From contig JAQSEB010000107.1 of the NCBI GenBank assembly GCA_030063045.1, positions 186,001-250,000 of the forward strand: a stretch of 64,000 bases of DNA, in the 5' to 3' direction. Each line of letters opens with the position of its first letter. Within the stretch, counting starts at the first letter, position 1. This document shows, in pieces, positions 12,001-22,800 of the stretch. This DNA is from Pratylenchus scribneri. Lineage: Eukaryota; Nematoda; Chromadorea; Rhabditida; Pratylenchidae. The notes under the pieces were generated by a model. The model saw nothing but the letters and a program-made list of their open reading frames with translations, was not told the DNA's origin and did not search any database. A program made the translations under genes and the position numbers.

Positions 12001-13781
12001 ATTTAATTTAAATAATTTTTATTTTTTAATTTTTTTTTTTATTAATTGAGATATTTATGGTTGTTGAAAATTTATCTTTTTTAATTTTCCAATTTTTGCT
12101 TTTCTTTATAAAGAAAATGACAAAAATAAATTTATGAGTTGTAAAATTTTAAGGAAATATTAAGAGAAACAGTTTAATAAGGAAAATTTTTTGATTTTTT
12201 TATTTATTTAAGCATTAATTTTTATGTATTGGTCAAAAACAAAACTTTTTATTTTTAAAATTTTTTGTTTTTCCATTATAAAAGAAAAGGACAAAAATAA
12301 ATTTATGAATTTAAAAACCATAGTCGAATATAATTAACCTTAAAAACATAAATTGCAGTTCCATTCATTAAAATTATTTATTTATTTTTAAAATTATTTT
12401 TATACATTTATTTTATTTATGAATTCAGCAAAAATTCCGACTTTTTATTTTTACAATTTTTTCTTTCCATTATAAAAGAAATATAAAAATAAATTTATGT
12501 ATATTAAAATTTTGAGGCAATAAGAAAAACAGTTATTGAGAAAAATGGAAAACAATATTTTGTTTTTTTTCATAACAAAATATTTTTAAAAATATTTTTA
12601 TAAAATTATTTAATTTAAATAATTTAATTTTTTGATTTTTAATATTTTATTTGATGAAGATTATTTCCGGAGGTTGAAAAAGCTGGCTTTTTAATTTTTA
12701 AATTTTTTTGTTTTGCCATTATAAAAGTAAAGGATAAAAATAAATTTATGAGTTGTAAAATTTCTAGGCAATAAGAGAAATAGCTTAGTAAGAAAAACGA
12801 GAAAATAGAATAAGCAATTATTTCAAAAAATACAAACTCCTTCTACTCTGGCATCTTCATTAAAATTTAAAAATATTTTTTAAATTTTTTTTGTTAATTT
12901 GAATATTTATTTTTATGTAAATTCATCAAAAATTCGACTTTTTTATTTTTTAAAATTGCTTGCCATTATAAAGGAAAAGGATAGAAATAAATTTATGAGT
13001 TGTAAAATTTCAAGGCAATAAGAGAGAAAATTTAGTGAAAAAAACTTAACCATAGTTGAATATAATTCCAACTAAAACACAAAATGAATGGCTCCATCAG
13101 CATCTTCATCAAAAATTAAAATTATTTAATTTAGATAATTTAAAATAATATTTAAATATTTATTTATGGTCGAACCAAATTCTTCTTTTTTATTTAACCA
13201 ATTTTTTGCTTACCATTATAAAAGAAAGGGACAAAATAAATTTATGAGTTGTAAAATTTCAAAGCAATAAAAGAAATATTTTAGTAAGAAAAACGAGAAA
13301 AAGAAAATTTTTTAATTTTTATATAGTTATTTAATTTAAATAAATTTTTTTGTTATGAGAAGTCGACGAAATTTTACTTTGTATTTAAAAATTTTTTACT
13401 TTTATTATAGGAAATAGATAAAAAATTTCTGAGTTGTAAAATTACAAAGCAATAATAGAAAAAATAGTGAGAAAAACTAGAAAATGGAATATTATTTTTC
13501 TCATAAAAAATAACTAAAATAAATTTTTATTTTTATTTAAAATTATTTTTGTCCTAATTAAATTTTTCCATCCATTTTTAAGGCATGGTCGAGCAGCTCA
13601 AATGCTTTTAGCAGCGAATAGAACGACAGGGGCTGGTGGTCAAATGACTGGACCAATGGGCAATTTTGGTGGAGGACAGTCCCAAGGAGGTGGAGGAGGT
13701 CAACAGGGAAATGGTCAACATGAAAACCAACAACAAATGCAACAACAACAATCAAACCAGCTGGAAGAGGTCCAAGTTTGA
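38..13781 (+). CDS. nlg-1: Neuroligin-like synaptic adhesion protein (5' end outside window)
   Basis: Type I membrane protein of the carboxylesterase-like neuroligin family, expected at synapses as a postsynaptic partner of neurexin. Exons: 38-162, 342-377, 425-518, 668-734, 798-830, 913-967, 1074-1243, 3097-3282, 3516-3679, 3721-3808, 3925-3985, 4032-4107, 4154-4271, 4519-4613, 4737-4862, 4905-5004, 5694-5841, 6551-6747, 7966-8100, 8511-8658, 9080-9600, 10208-10332, 13583-13781; they join in frame for about 1021 residues. Visible are the family signature EDCLFLN (exon 1), VNYRLGVYGFLG (exons 3-4), and GWESGAA in place of the nucleophile elbow GESAGA: the catalytic Ser position is Glu, so the fold should be enzymatically dead, as in neuroligins. 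Exon 18 holds the transmembrane helix (LILAGGALTFVNLCILVAI); a Gly/Gln-rich cytoplasmic tail ends in EEVQV, a possible PDZ ligand. Three introns start with GC (after 162, 1243, 3808). N-terminal exons and the signal peptide are missing. Confidence 0.88.
1254..2994. repeat. 24-bp tandem array 1 (about 72 units)
   Basis: Contiguous 24-bp units built on ATTCCGGAAAGAATTCTG plus a T-rich spacer, filling intron 7 of the neuroligin gene. Each unit carries two palindromes, TTCCGGAA and GAATTC. Units differ mainly at the base after the T run (TTTTTA or TTTTCA) and at GAAAG or GAAAC. Because 24 is divisible by 3, all frames stay open for long stretches (for example an 8-residue MKIRILSG period on the minus strand); these are not taken as genes. 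Confidence 0.97.
5078..5658. mobile_element. hAT-like MITE, 581 bp, TAGGGCTGG termini
   Basis: Left end TAGGGCTGGGATTTTTAT and right end, read on the minus strand, TAGGGCTGGAATTTTTAT form an inverted repeat with one mismatch. The interior is AT-rich and has no long ORF. It lies in neuroligin intron 16. The TAGGG start matches the other MITEs in this window that have 8-bp target duplications, but no clear duplication can be read in the AT-rich flanks here. Confidence 0.7.
5935..6441 (+). mobile_element. 46-bp-repeat element, copy 1 (about 7 units)
   Basis: Tandem 46-bp units, each with the palindrome GGTTTAAACC followed by GTTTAATACCC and GTTGACCAAACC, are bounded by related inverted ends. 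Left end: ATACCC then GATACATAGACCTCATC and AAAACGCATCATTTGA. Right end on the minus strand: ATACCCAAAATTGGATAGA and GACGCATTGAATGG. It lies in neuroligin intron 17, upstream of the transmembrane exon. Called plus by the orientation of the GTTTAATACCC strand. Confidence 0.9.
6900..7945 (-). mobile_element. 46-bp-repeat element, copy 2 (about 18 units)
   Basis: Same family as copy 1 but inverted, in neuroligin intron 18, so copies 1 and 2 flank the transmembrane exon 6551-6747 in opposite orientation. It carries the largest number of units of any copy here. A block of about ten units appears duplicated inside it: variants with CCCATTTTGG and CCTATTTTGG recur in the same order near 7080-7140 and 7545-7605. 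Confidence 0.9.
8686..9036. mobile_element. Fold-back MITE family C, copy 1
   Basis: About 350 bp with long inverted ends: left CAACTTGACGCAAACACTT and ATAACTCATCAAGGACTGAA; right, on the minus strand, CTGACGCGAACGCTTATAAC and TCATCAAG. The middle holds a second inverted pair around TTTGGCTATCCAAAGAT. It lies in neuroligin intron 20. Related copies are near 17072, 23285, 36597 and 55885. Confidence 0.75.
9807..9830. mobile_element. Terminal fragment related to the 20.4-kb hAT-like MITE
   Basis: TAGGGCCCGGATTTTT matches the right terminus (minus strand) of the element at 20453-21081. No partner end is seen nearby, so this looks like a remnant in neuroligin intron 21. Confidence 0.4.
10430..13520. 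repeat. Degenerate tandem array, about 14 units of roughly 165-280 bp
   Basis: Neuroligin intron 22 consists of diverged units with the same order of parts: a T-rich stretch, GCCATTATAAAAGAAAAGGA, AAAATAAATTTATGAG, TTGTAAAATTTCAAGGCAAT, then AAGAGAAA, a TCTTCATTAAAATTATTT segment and an AT-rich tail. The ATTATAAAAGAAA core recurs near 10496, 10776, 10992, 11435, 11661, 11856, 12274, 12468, 12717, 12963 and 13214, with weaker copies between. The core is far better conserved than the rest of the unit. Confidence 0.85.
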
Positions 13782-13924
13782 TGGTTGCGATTGATCGGAG
13801 AAGGATGGAAGAAAATTTGCATTTTTAATCCGGTCAAAACAAATCCCATAATTCATTTACTTTTTTGTATAAATATTTTAATTTTTTTAGTGGGTAAAGA
13901 CATTTTCCTTAAATAATTTTTTTG

Positions 13925-14306
13925 ATTTTTTAATTCTGCAAATAATTCTGATTTTCATTCCGGAAAGAATTCTGAATTTTAATCCGGAAAGAATTCTGAT
14001 TTTCATTCCGGAAAGAATTCTGATTTTCATTCCGGAAAGAATTCTGAATTTTAATCCGGAAAGAATTCTGATTTTCATTCCGGAAATAATTCTGATTTTC
14101 ATTCCGGAAAGAATTCTGATTTTCATTCCGGAAAGAATTCTGATTTTTATTCCGGAAAGAATTCTGATTTTCATTCCGGAAAGAATTCTGAATTTTTTTA
14201 ATCCGGAAAGAATTCTGATTTTCATTCCGGAAAGAATTCTGATTTTCATTCCGAAAAGAATTCTGATTTTTATTCCGGAAAGAATTCTGATTTTCATTCC
14301 GAATTA
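13925..14306. repeat. 24-bp tandem array 2 (about 16 units)
   Basis: Same unit and orientation as array 1, just downstream of the neuroligin stop codon. Some units have a variant with GAATTTTAATCCGGAAAG, and one is lengthened by extra T bases near 14190. Confidence 0.95.
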
Positions 14307-14310
14307 GCCT

Positions 14311-15050
14311 TGCCAGAATTAAATATAGGAAAATGAATTAATATTTTCATCAATTTTTGTATAACCCAAATGCGGGTAAAATTATTAGTTTGTAAAAAGA
14401 GAAAGAGAAGAGAATAAGATAAAATTTTGGAGATGACAAAGAAGGCATAGAGCAATGAAATATGCCTCCATTTTCAATTCAACTATTTCGACCCCTCATT
14501 TGCTTTCCATAAAATAACTTCCCCTTCTCACCCCTCTTTCTATATAATCGCCCATCATTTTTCCGCCAATGTGTTCGGTCGTTTGACCGGTGTGCCCTCT
14601 GGCTGAGGAATGCGCTGCACGGGCGGCCCCAGCAGTTGTCAGTGTCCGGTGCCCAGTCATTTTATCAACTATAATTTACGCATTACAGCAATGTGCATGC
14701 CACCATCACCATCCCATTCACATTGCTGTAATGCGTAAATTATAGTTGATAAAAGAGGTTGGATGATAAATACGGATGGTGGGTACTTGTTGAGAAAATG
14801 CCTCTGGGCTCTCTTCAAGTTGATCGCAGTGTTGCAAAAAGCGAACCCCCAACGACGACTTCAAAGTCAGACACCGCCTCATGCACAAAAAGTGATGTGC
14901 TTCGTGTTCCAATGAAGCGAATGATCGAACCAATTTTTTAAAATTTAATTGTAATTTTTATTTTATTATTAATTTAATTGTATATTAAATTTAATTAATT
15001 TTTTATATTAATATTTTATTAAGCAATTATAAAAGTATAAAAGCCTTCGG
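14311..15050. other. Intergenic stretch around the hairpin, no assigned gene
   Basis: Apart from the hairpin, the part from 14575 to 14940 has moderate GC and short open frames on both strands: 61 codons plus from 14759, 71 codons minus from 14933. Neither resembles a family I know, and both run into the hairpin arm. It could be an RNA gene or a decayed gene. Confidence 0.3.
14660..14754. repeat. Perfect 36-bp inverted repeat (hairpin, 23-nt loop)
   Basis: Bases 14660-14695 and 14719-14754 are exact reverse complements, with a 23-base loop (14696-14718) rich in CCATCACCATC. The arm starts TTTTATCAACTATAATTTAC and ends ACAGCAATGTG. The surroundings (about 14575-14930) are richer in GC than the neighbouring intergenic DNA, and TATATAAT lies near 14541. 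The arms could form a long RNA hairpin or be a young fold-back duplication. No protein assignment. Confidence 0.9.
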
Positions 15051-15052
15051 AA

Positions 15053-15632
15053 AACATTTTCAACAAAAACATTTCAAAGTAAAACACAAACTTTTCCAAA
15101 TGAAACAAAAACATTATAAATGAAAGGCAAAAATATTTCCCAATGAAACACTAAAACATTTTCAAATAAAAACACAAAAACATTTCCAAGTGAAAACACA
15201 AAACTTTTCTAATGAAACACAAAAACATTTTCGAATAAAAACACAAAAACATTTCCAAGTGAAAACACAAAAACATTTTCAAATGAAACACAAAAACATT
15301 TACAAATGAAACACAAAAACATTTCCAAATAAAACACAAAAACATTTTCAAATGAAACACAAAAACATTTTCAAATGAAACACAAAAACATTTTCAAATG
15401 AAACACAAAAACATTTACAAATGAAACACAAAAACATTTACAAATGAAACACAAAAACATTTTCAAATGAAACACAAAAACATTTTCAAATAAAACACAG
15501 AAACATTTCCAAATAAAACACAAAAACATTTTCAAATGAAAACACAAAAACATTTCCAAATAAAACACAGAAACATTTCAAATAAAACACAAAAACATTT
15601 CCAAATAAAACACAAATACATTTTCATATTAT
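15053..15632. repeat. 23-bp tandem array (about 25 units)
   Basis: Units of about 22-24 bp of the form AAACACAAAAACATTTTCAA followed by ATG, with AAAA/ATGAA and TTCC/TTTC variants. Open frames on the minus strand inside it are products of the repeat. Confidence 0.93.
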
Positions 15633-15700
15633 TAAAATACAAATTTTGACATAAAATTTGTTTTTGAATATTTTATTTATATTCTGCCAGTCAAATTTTA

Positions 15701-15884
15701 AAGGCACAATTCCCCCACTGAAGATTTGGATTATTTGGAGAAGGATGAAGCCGACAGGAAATTGCATTTCCTTTTTCCATTCGCCATTCCCCTTTGTCGT
15801 ATATTCCTTTTCCTTTCTTCGCCAATTTTATGCCTCACAACAAAGGTTTTGCCATCCATCATTATTTTGTTGAAAAAAGTTTAA
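15701..15884 (+). CDS. Possible terminal exon of an unidentified gene
   Basis: After an acceptor-like TTTTAAAG, one frame is open to TAA at about 15884 and reads EDLDYLEKDEADRKLHF followed by a hydrophobic stretch with FPFAIPLCRIFLFLSSP. The acidic part looks coding; the rest may be 3' untranslated sequence. I found no upstream exon to join it to and recognise no family. Low confidence. Confidence 0.2.
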
Positions 15885-16876
15885 AAAAAAATAAAAATGT
15901 CAATCATCGGGACAAAAAATAAAGAGGAACAGCGAACATTTTTTCGACCCATCCAAATTTTTTTATATTTAAATCTAATGTTAAAATACATTCAATATTT
16001 TCGTATTTTTCGGTACAAATATTTTAATTCAGAGAATAAACATTTTCCCACAAAAAAATTCTTCCTATAAATTTCCCTATTTGCCCACACTAATAAATTA
16101 ATTAATCATCCACTGAATTCTTAGTGGCAAATTTTTGTTCCTTCCATTCCCCTTTCCTCATCTGCTGAATATATAAACAACTGCGCAAAAAAAAACATAA
16201 TATTTGCGTGTTGGACATCCCATCCCATAACATAAAAATTCGTTTAATTTTCTCCTTTCCTAATATGGATTGTTTTCGAAAAATATTCAAAAATAATGTT
16301 TTTTTTTTCTTTGTTACTTCTAAAATTTACCCATCTTTTATCCAGCAAAAATCGTAATAAATTTTAAAAAAAATGCAATTTTTTCTTAATTAGGCTGAAG
16401 TGGGGAAAGCCTCTATCTAACCTTCAAATTCATTTCATTTTTCCTCCTTTCCTTAATTAGGAATGCCTTTATTTAAATATTTTAAAAATGAAATTTATTT
16501 ATTTTTAATATTTTTCATTTTTTTATCCAGCAAAAAATCGTAAAATTATATTTTAAAAAATAAAAAATTTATTGTAAGAGGAATTTGAATTAGGCCTAAA
16601 AGGGATTGTCCTTTTAGCACATTCCCTCCCTCCTTTGTGACGCTAAATTTGCTTAAATGATTAATTTTTTCTGCCCCAAAAGGGCGAAATGGACGGAATG
16701 GAATTTCATCCGCTTGGATGGCTTCCATTCCAACAATTCTCCTTCAAAAAAATGCCTAAATAAATGAATGGGAATGAGTGAATAAATTTTGGGTACTAAG
16801 GCTATTTTCATAAATTGGCAAATTTTTTTTGCTTATTAAAAATGAATTTTAACTTTGCTGATTTAAAGGTCACACG
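15885..16876. other. Gene-poor intergenic region upstream of the channel gene
   Basis: AT-rich sequence. A short motif with TTTTATCCAGCAAAAATCGT is repeated near 16337 and 16522, and both copies are followed by TTAATTAGG or AATTAGGCC. A 60-codon minus frame at 16546-16728 has no recognisable features. The region should include the promoter or leader of the downstream channel gene. Confidence 0.3.
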
Positions 16877-19800
16877 ATGAATTCTACTAAATTCTTATTA
16901 CTTCTATTCATTCTCATCAACAATTCTGCTGAATTTTCCATTGCATTTGGCCGGAATGTTTCTACTATCTCTACGGCAGGGCCACGGCGAATTCCGTCCC
17001 TTCAATTCCTTGAATCATTGTTGAGCCTGAAAGATGTAGGCATTGATTTTTTTGGATAAAACCCCTGGCGCCAATTATAATAACTCATCATCATCAATGA
17101 CTAAACTAATTTTGATATTTTTTGTATCGAATTAAATGGCAGACTTTGGCCTTTTAATAATATTAATTTTATTTAAATTTGTTAAAAATTGATTAATTTA
17201 TGCCCAAAAAGTTTGCTCTTAAATTTTTAATAAAAACATCAAAATTGGTTCCATCATTGATGATTTATTTTAACGGCAACAAATTTGACTGGTTCTAACC
17301 ATGGCAATTTAAAAATACGATAAAATTTTTCCTAAAAAGATGACCGATATTTCGGCTGACAATCGTTCCAGTGCCCAATTGGCATCGATGGGCGATAGAT
17401 GGGGCAGTGGAGGGCGCCAATCCCATCGTCGTCCCTCCTACAATACAAATTTCCCATTGGCCACCATTGGCGATAGCCAATCGCCAATGGGAGATTATGG
17501 TCTTTGGCCTCCAAGACGATTGAGCCCGGAAGAGGCCGCCCTGATGGATGCGAATTTGCAAAGAGCCATGGCCATTCGTATGTTGGTTGGCATGAAAATC
17601 AAAAATTTTCAGGAATGAAAATCAGAATTCTTTCCGGAATGAAAATCAGAATTCTTTCCGGAATGAAAATCAGAATTCTTTCCGGAATGAAAATCTGAAT
17701 TCTTTCCGGAATGAAAATCAGAATTCTTTCCGGAATGAAAATCAGAATTCTTTCCGGAATGAAAATCAGAATTCTTTCCGGAATGAAAATCAGAATTCTT
17801 TCCGGAATAAAAATCAGAATTCTTTCCGGAATAAAAATCAGAATTCTTTCCGGAATAAAAATCAGAATTCTTTCCGGAATAAAAATCAGAATTCTTTCCG
17901 GAATGAAAATCAGAATTCTTTCCGGAATGAAAATCAGAATTTTTTCCGGAATGAAAATCAGAATTGTTTCCGGAATGAAAATCAGAATTGTTTCCGGAAT
18001 GAAAATCAGAATTCTTTCCGGAATGAAAATCAGAATTCTTTCCGGAATAAAAATCAGAATTCTTTCCGGAATAAAAATCAGAATTCTTTCCGGAATAAAA
18101 ATCAGAATTCTTTCCGGAATAAAAATCAGAATTCTTTCCGGAATGAAAATCAGAATTCTTTCCGGAATGAAAATCAGAATTTTTTCCGGAATGAAAATCA
18201 GAATTGTTTCCGGAATGAAAATCAGAATTGTTTCCGGAATGAAAATCAGAATTCTTTCCGGAATGAAAATCAGAATTCTTTCCGGAATGAAAATCAGAAT
18301 TCTTTCCGGAATAAAAATCAGAATTCTTTACGGAATGAAAATCAGAATTCTTTCCGGAATAAAAATCAGAATTCTTTACGGAATGAAAATCAGAATTCTT
18401 TCCGGAATGAAAATCAGAATTTTTTCCGGAATAAAAATTAGAATTCTTTCCGGAATAAAAATCAGAATTCTTTCCGGAATAAAAATCAGAATTCTTTCCG
18501 GAATAAAAATCAGAATTCTTTCCGGAATAAAAATCAGAATTCTTTCCGGAATAAAAATCAGAATTCTTTCCGGAATGAAAATCAGAATTCTTTCCGGAAT
18601 GAAAATCAGAATTCTTTCCGGAAAATATTTAATTCAAATGAATTGACTTAGAAAAAATCATCAAAATTTGCAGGTCAAATGGCATCCAGGACAGAGGAAA
18701 ACCTTTATCGGGAATTACTTGATCCGGATCGTTATGAGAAGCATGTTTGTCAGTAAATTTGATAAATGTTCCAAATAAAAGTATAGGTTCGGCCCACTGA
18801 ACATCATTGGCTGCCCACCAACATCACATTCGGCGTTTTGCTGAACCAAATTGTTAGACAAATTGAGTTAATACATTTTGAGATATTTAAGGTGGAAATG
18901 GATGAACGCAACCAAATTTTGACCACCCGTTGTTGGATAAATGTGAATTGGATTGATCATCGCCTCTCTTGGAATGCCACCCAGTGGGAGGTTGGCACTT
19001 GATAAATGTGGAAAAATCAATATTAAAAATTTAATTGATCTTAAAAATTAACTCCAGTGGCCAAAATTCAAATAGTTTTACAAATAAATTTAAAATTTTT
19101 TGCAGGGAATCAAGCAAATTTATGCTCCACATCAACGCATTTGGTTGCCCGACATCATTTTGATTAACAATGCCGCACATGATTATCAAGTTTGATTTGT
19201 TGGCCAATTACTTCTTATTCTTTCTCTTTTATTTATTAAATCTATCAAATATTTCTGAAGGCAAACTATTAAAAAACTAATTAGCTTTAAACCAGGGCAA
19301 TTATCTAAATTCATATCTATTTATTTTTCTGGCATTTTTGTTCTTTGCCTCAAAATTTCTTACTTTCTAATTAGGATTCAAAGAAATAATTTTATCAAAT
19401 TTAAAAATTAAAGTCAGATTCCTCTTTTTTCCCTATGTTTTATTTTCTTTTTTCCTCCATTTCCAATCCTTCACCAAATTCTGAGGCATTTTTCTTTATT
19501 TTAGGGATCCTTGCTGTCTACGGATGTGAGCGTGACGGACGAGGGCAATGTGACCTGGCTTCTATCGGCCTTGTTCAAATCAAATTGTGCCATTAATGTA
19601 CGTTTTAATTTTTAATGGTAATTATTGCCAAAATGGGAAGATTAAGTACCTAGGCCCAGGCCATTTTTTTAGCCATATCTCAACAAGGAAATAACCAATT
19701 TAGGAAGGCAATAAGCCATTTGAAAGCCCTAATTGTCCTCTAAAAAGTGGCTTTTCTAATTTTTTGAAAATTTATAAAAATTTGAAAAATAAGCGGCTTT

Positions 19801-22800
19801 TTCTCATAAAATTCAGGTTTATTATACTCAAAGACATACAATTTTTTTTAATAAAATTTAAAATGCAATTTTGAAGAGGACACTTTAAGCTTTAAAATGG
19901 TTATCGCTTTCCCAAATTGGCTAATGATTCGTTGAGATTTGAGCTAAAAGATTCCTATCAGATTTTGGGTATGCGACGGTTTGTGGCGGGCCGGTTTGTG
20001 GCGAACTAGTTTTTGCTTTATAACTCATCGCAAACTGAACCATTCGAATGTATTTATATTCATTTGATAGAGCAATAAATTGTCTATCTAATGATATATA
20101 AATCATTTCATATTATTCAAATTAGAGAAAGTTATGAGCTATTGAATAAAATTGGCAAAATGGTGTCAATTTTGAAGGTTTTTGATTTTTAAAAAATGTA
20201 AAAATATGTTTTATAATTTGATTTTTATATGGGCTGATAGAGAATTTTTTGCTCTATTCAATGATATAAAAAACATTTGAAAACATTCATTAGGCGCTGA
20301 GCTATTAGCTTTCGCCACAAACCGGCCGCGCCACAAAACGTCCCGCTCCGCAGATTTTTGCCATTGGTATAAATAATGAATGATACTTATCGGTTATCAG
20401 AGTTCAGATAAAAAAAATTTAAATTCTTATTTTATTATTCATATGTAATCGATAGGGCCTTATGTACCGAAAAGTGCCAATATATGCGCATATATATGCA
20501 CCAAAAAAGGCTAAAATATGCAGCAAATATGCCAAAAGATTCCAAAATATGCTCAATTATGCGCATAATAAGATTAAATTTATTTGATATTAAAAGTCAA
20601 AAATGATAAAAAAAATTTATTAAACGCAAAAATTAATCATTCCGTTGCTTAAAATTGCAAAAAATATAAATTTACACAAATTTTGTGTTATTGAAAAAAT
20701 ATTGGATCTTCGGACCCATAGGGGGGACTATTCATTTTTAAGGAAAAATTTTTCCATTTTATTTTTTTTACTAATTTTCTAGTCAAAATAAAGAAATTTT
20801 CCCGAAAATACCATTCTAACTTAAATTTTGTATAAAATTTTTCCAAAAAATTAATAGAAAAAAAATGTTTTCTAAAATTTTCACTAAAAATTGGAAAAAA
20901 ATCTCGAATTTTGGGAAAATATGCACTAAATATGCACAAATATGCCAAAAATACCAAGATATGCATTTTGAAATCGGTTTAAAACCATTTATTAAGATCT
21001 AAAAATCCTTTTTTTTCTCACTCCACAATGCCGTGCATATTCGCAAACAAAATATGCATATGCATAAAAATCCGGGCCCTAGTAATCGATTCTAAAAAAG
21101 ATGAATAATACTATTTTAAAGTTGGAACCTTATAACCAATTTTGGGGATAAAATAAAGTGATTCCATAGGGAAAAATGTGGATCAAGTTAACCGACAAGT
21201 GTCCGATGATTTCTTTACATTTTTCAGGTCCGCTACTATCCATTCGATGACCAAGAATGTGAGTTAAAATGCACACAAATTCCCTAAAATTTCATTATTT
21301 TTAGGCACATTGAAATTCGCCAGTTGGGGAACACATGATGCCCGTGAAATTGACATTGGCCTGACAACGGATCAGGGCGACCTGTCCAATTATTTGAATT
21401 CTACTGAATTCGATTTGCTCTCATTCACGGCTGAACGAACCGTGGGTGGCTTAAATTTATATAAAAAATCACAAAATTGTCGAAAAGATTGAAACCGGTT
21501 CATTGGTTTATCCCAGACCCCTAAACCCTATATCCAATCGAAAGATCTCATCAAGGCGCATCATTTGATTATATTTTGGTTTGGGTTTAACCAATTTTAA
21601 ACTTAGTTTTGAACCATTAAACCAAAAGTGGTTTAAACCATTTAATACCCTTTAATTGTTGACCAAACCAAAATTGGTTTAAACCGTTTAATACCCTTTA
21701 ATTGTTGACCAAACCAAAATTGGTTTAAACCGTTTAATACGCTTTAATTGTTGACCAAACCAAAATCGGTTTAAACCGTTTAATACCCTTTAATTGTTGA
21801 CCAAACCAAAATTGGTTTAAACCGTTTAATACCCTTTAATTGTTGACCAAACCAAAATTGGTTTAAACCGTTTAATACCCTTTAATTGTTGACCAAACCA
21901 AAATTGGTTTAAACCGTTTAATACCCTTTAATTGTTGACCAAACCAAAATTGGTTTAAACCGTTTAATACCCTTTAATTGTTGACCAAACCAAAATTGGT
22001 TTAAACCGTTTAATACCCTTTAATTGTTATCCAAACCAAAATTGGTTTAAACCGTTTAATACCCTTTAATTGTTGACCAAACCAAAATTGGTTTAAACCG
22101 TTTAATACCCTTTAATTGTTGACCAAACCAAAATTGGTTTAAACCGTTTAATACCCTTTAATTGTTGACCAAACCAAAATTGGTTTAAACCGTTTAATAC
22201 CCTTTAATTGTTGACCAAACCAAAATTGGTTTAAACCGTTTAATACCCTTTAATTGTTGACCAAACCAAAATGGGTTTAAACCGTTTAATACCCTTTAAT
22301 TTTTGACCAAACCATGACAAATTATATACCATTCAATGCGTTTTGATCAGCTTTATCCAATTTTGGGTATATTTGGTTTGGGAATGTGGGAGAAACCCTG
22401 TTTAAATAAATGATAATTCTTTTGACATTATTGACTTTTTTTAATTAATTTAATTTACAGTTAATTCGTTTCCCAACGGAGGAGGCCGCCTCTTGGCCAA
22501 TGATCATTGCCACCATTCGAATGCGTCGACGCCCCCTCTTTTATGTGTTCAATCATGTGGGAAAACTATTAATATAATTAATTCCGAAAATTTAATTATT
22601 TTAATTAATTAATTTTATATTAGATCATTCCTTGTGTTTTGATCTCGTCAATGGCGCTGTTGGGCTTTTGTATGCCACCGGAGACAGGAGAGAAAATTAA
22701 CGTAAATTAAAAAAATTATTGAATTAAAATTTGCCAAAATTTATTAAGAAATAATTTCACATTAATTTACCCACACATTTTAAAGTCAAAAAATCGGCAT

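Noticed and set aside
14718..14941. Overlapping 60-71 codon ORFs on both strands beside the hairpin
   Set aside because: Both read into the inverted repeat arm and show no family features.
15151..15568. Minus-strand Phe/Cys-rich ORFs
   Set aside because: Translation of the 23-bp array.
17711..18646. 311-codon plus-strand ORF in array 3
   Set aside because: Splicing from 17577 to 18674 restores the channel frame exactly; the ORF is a repeat product.
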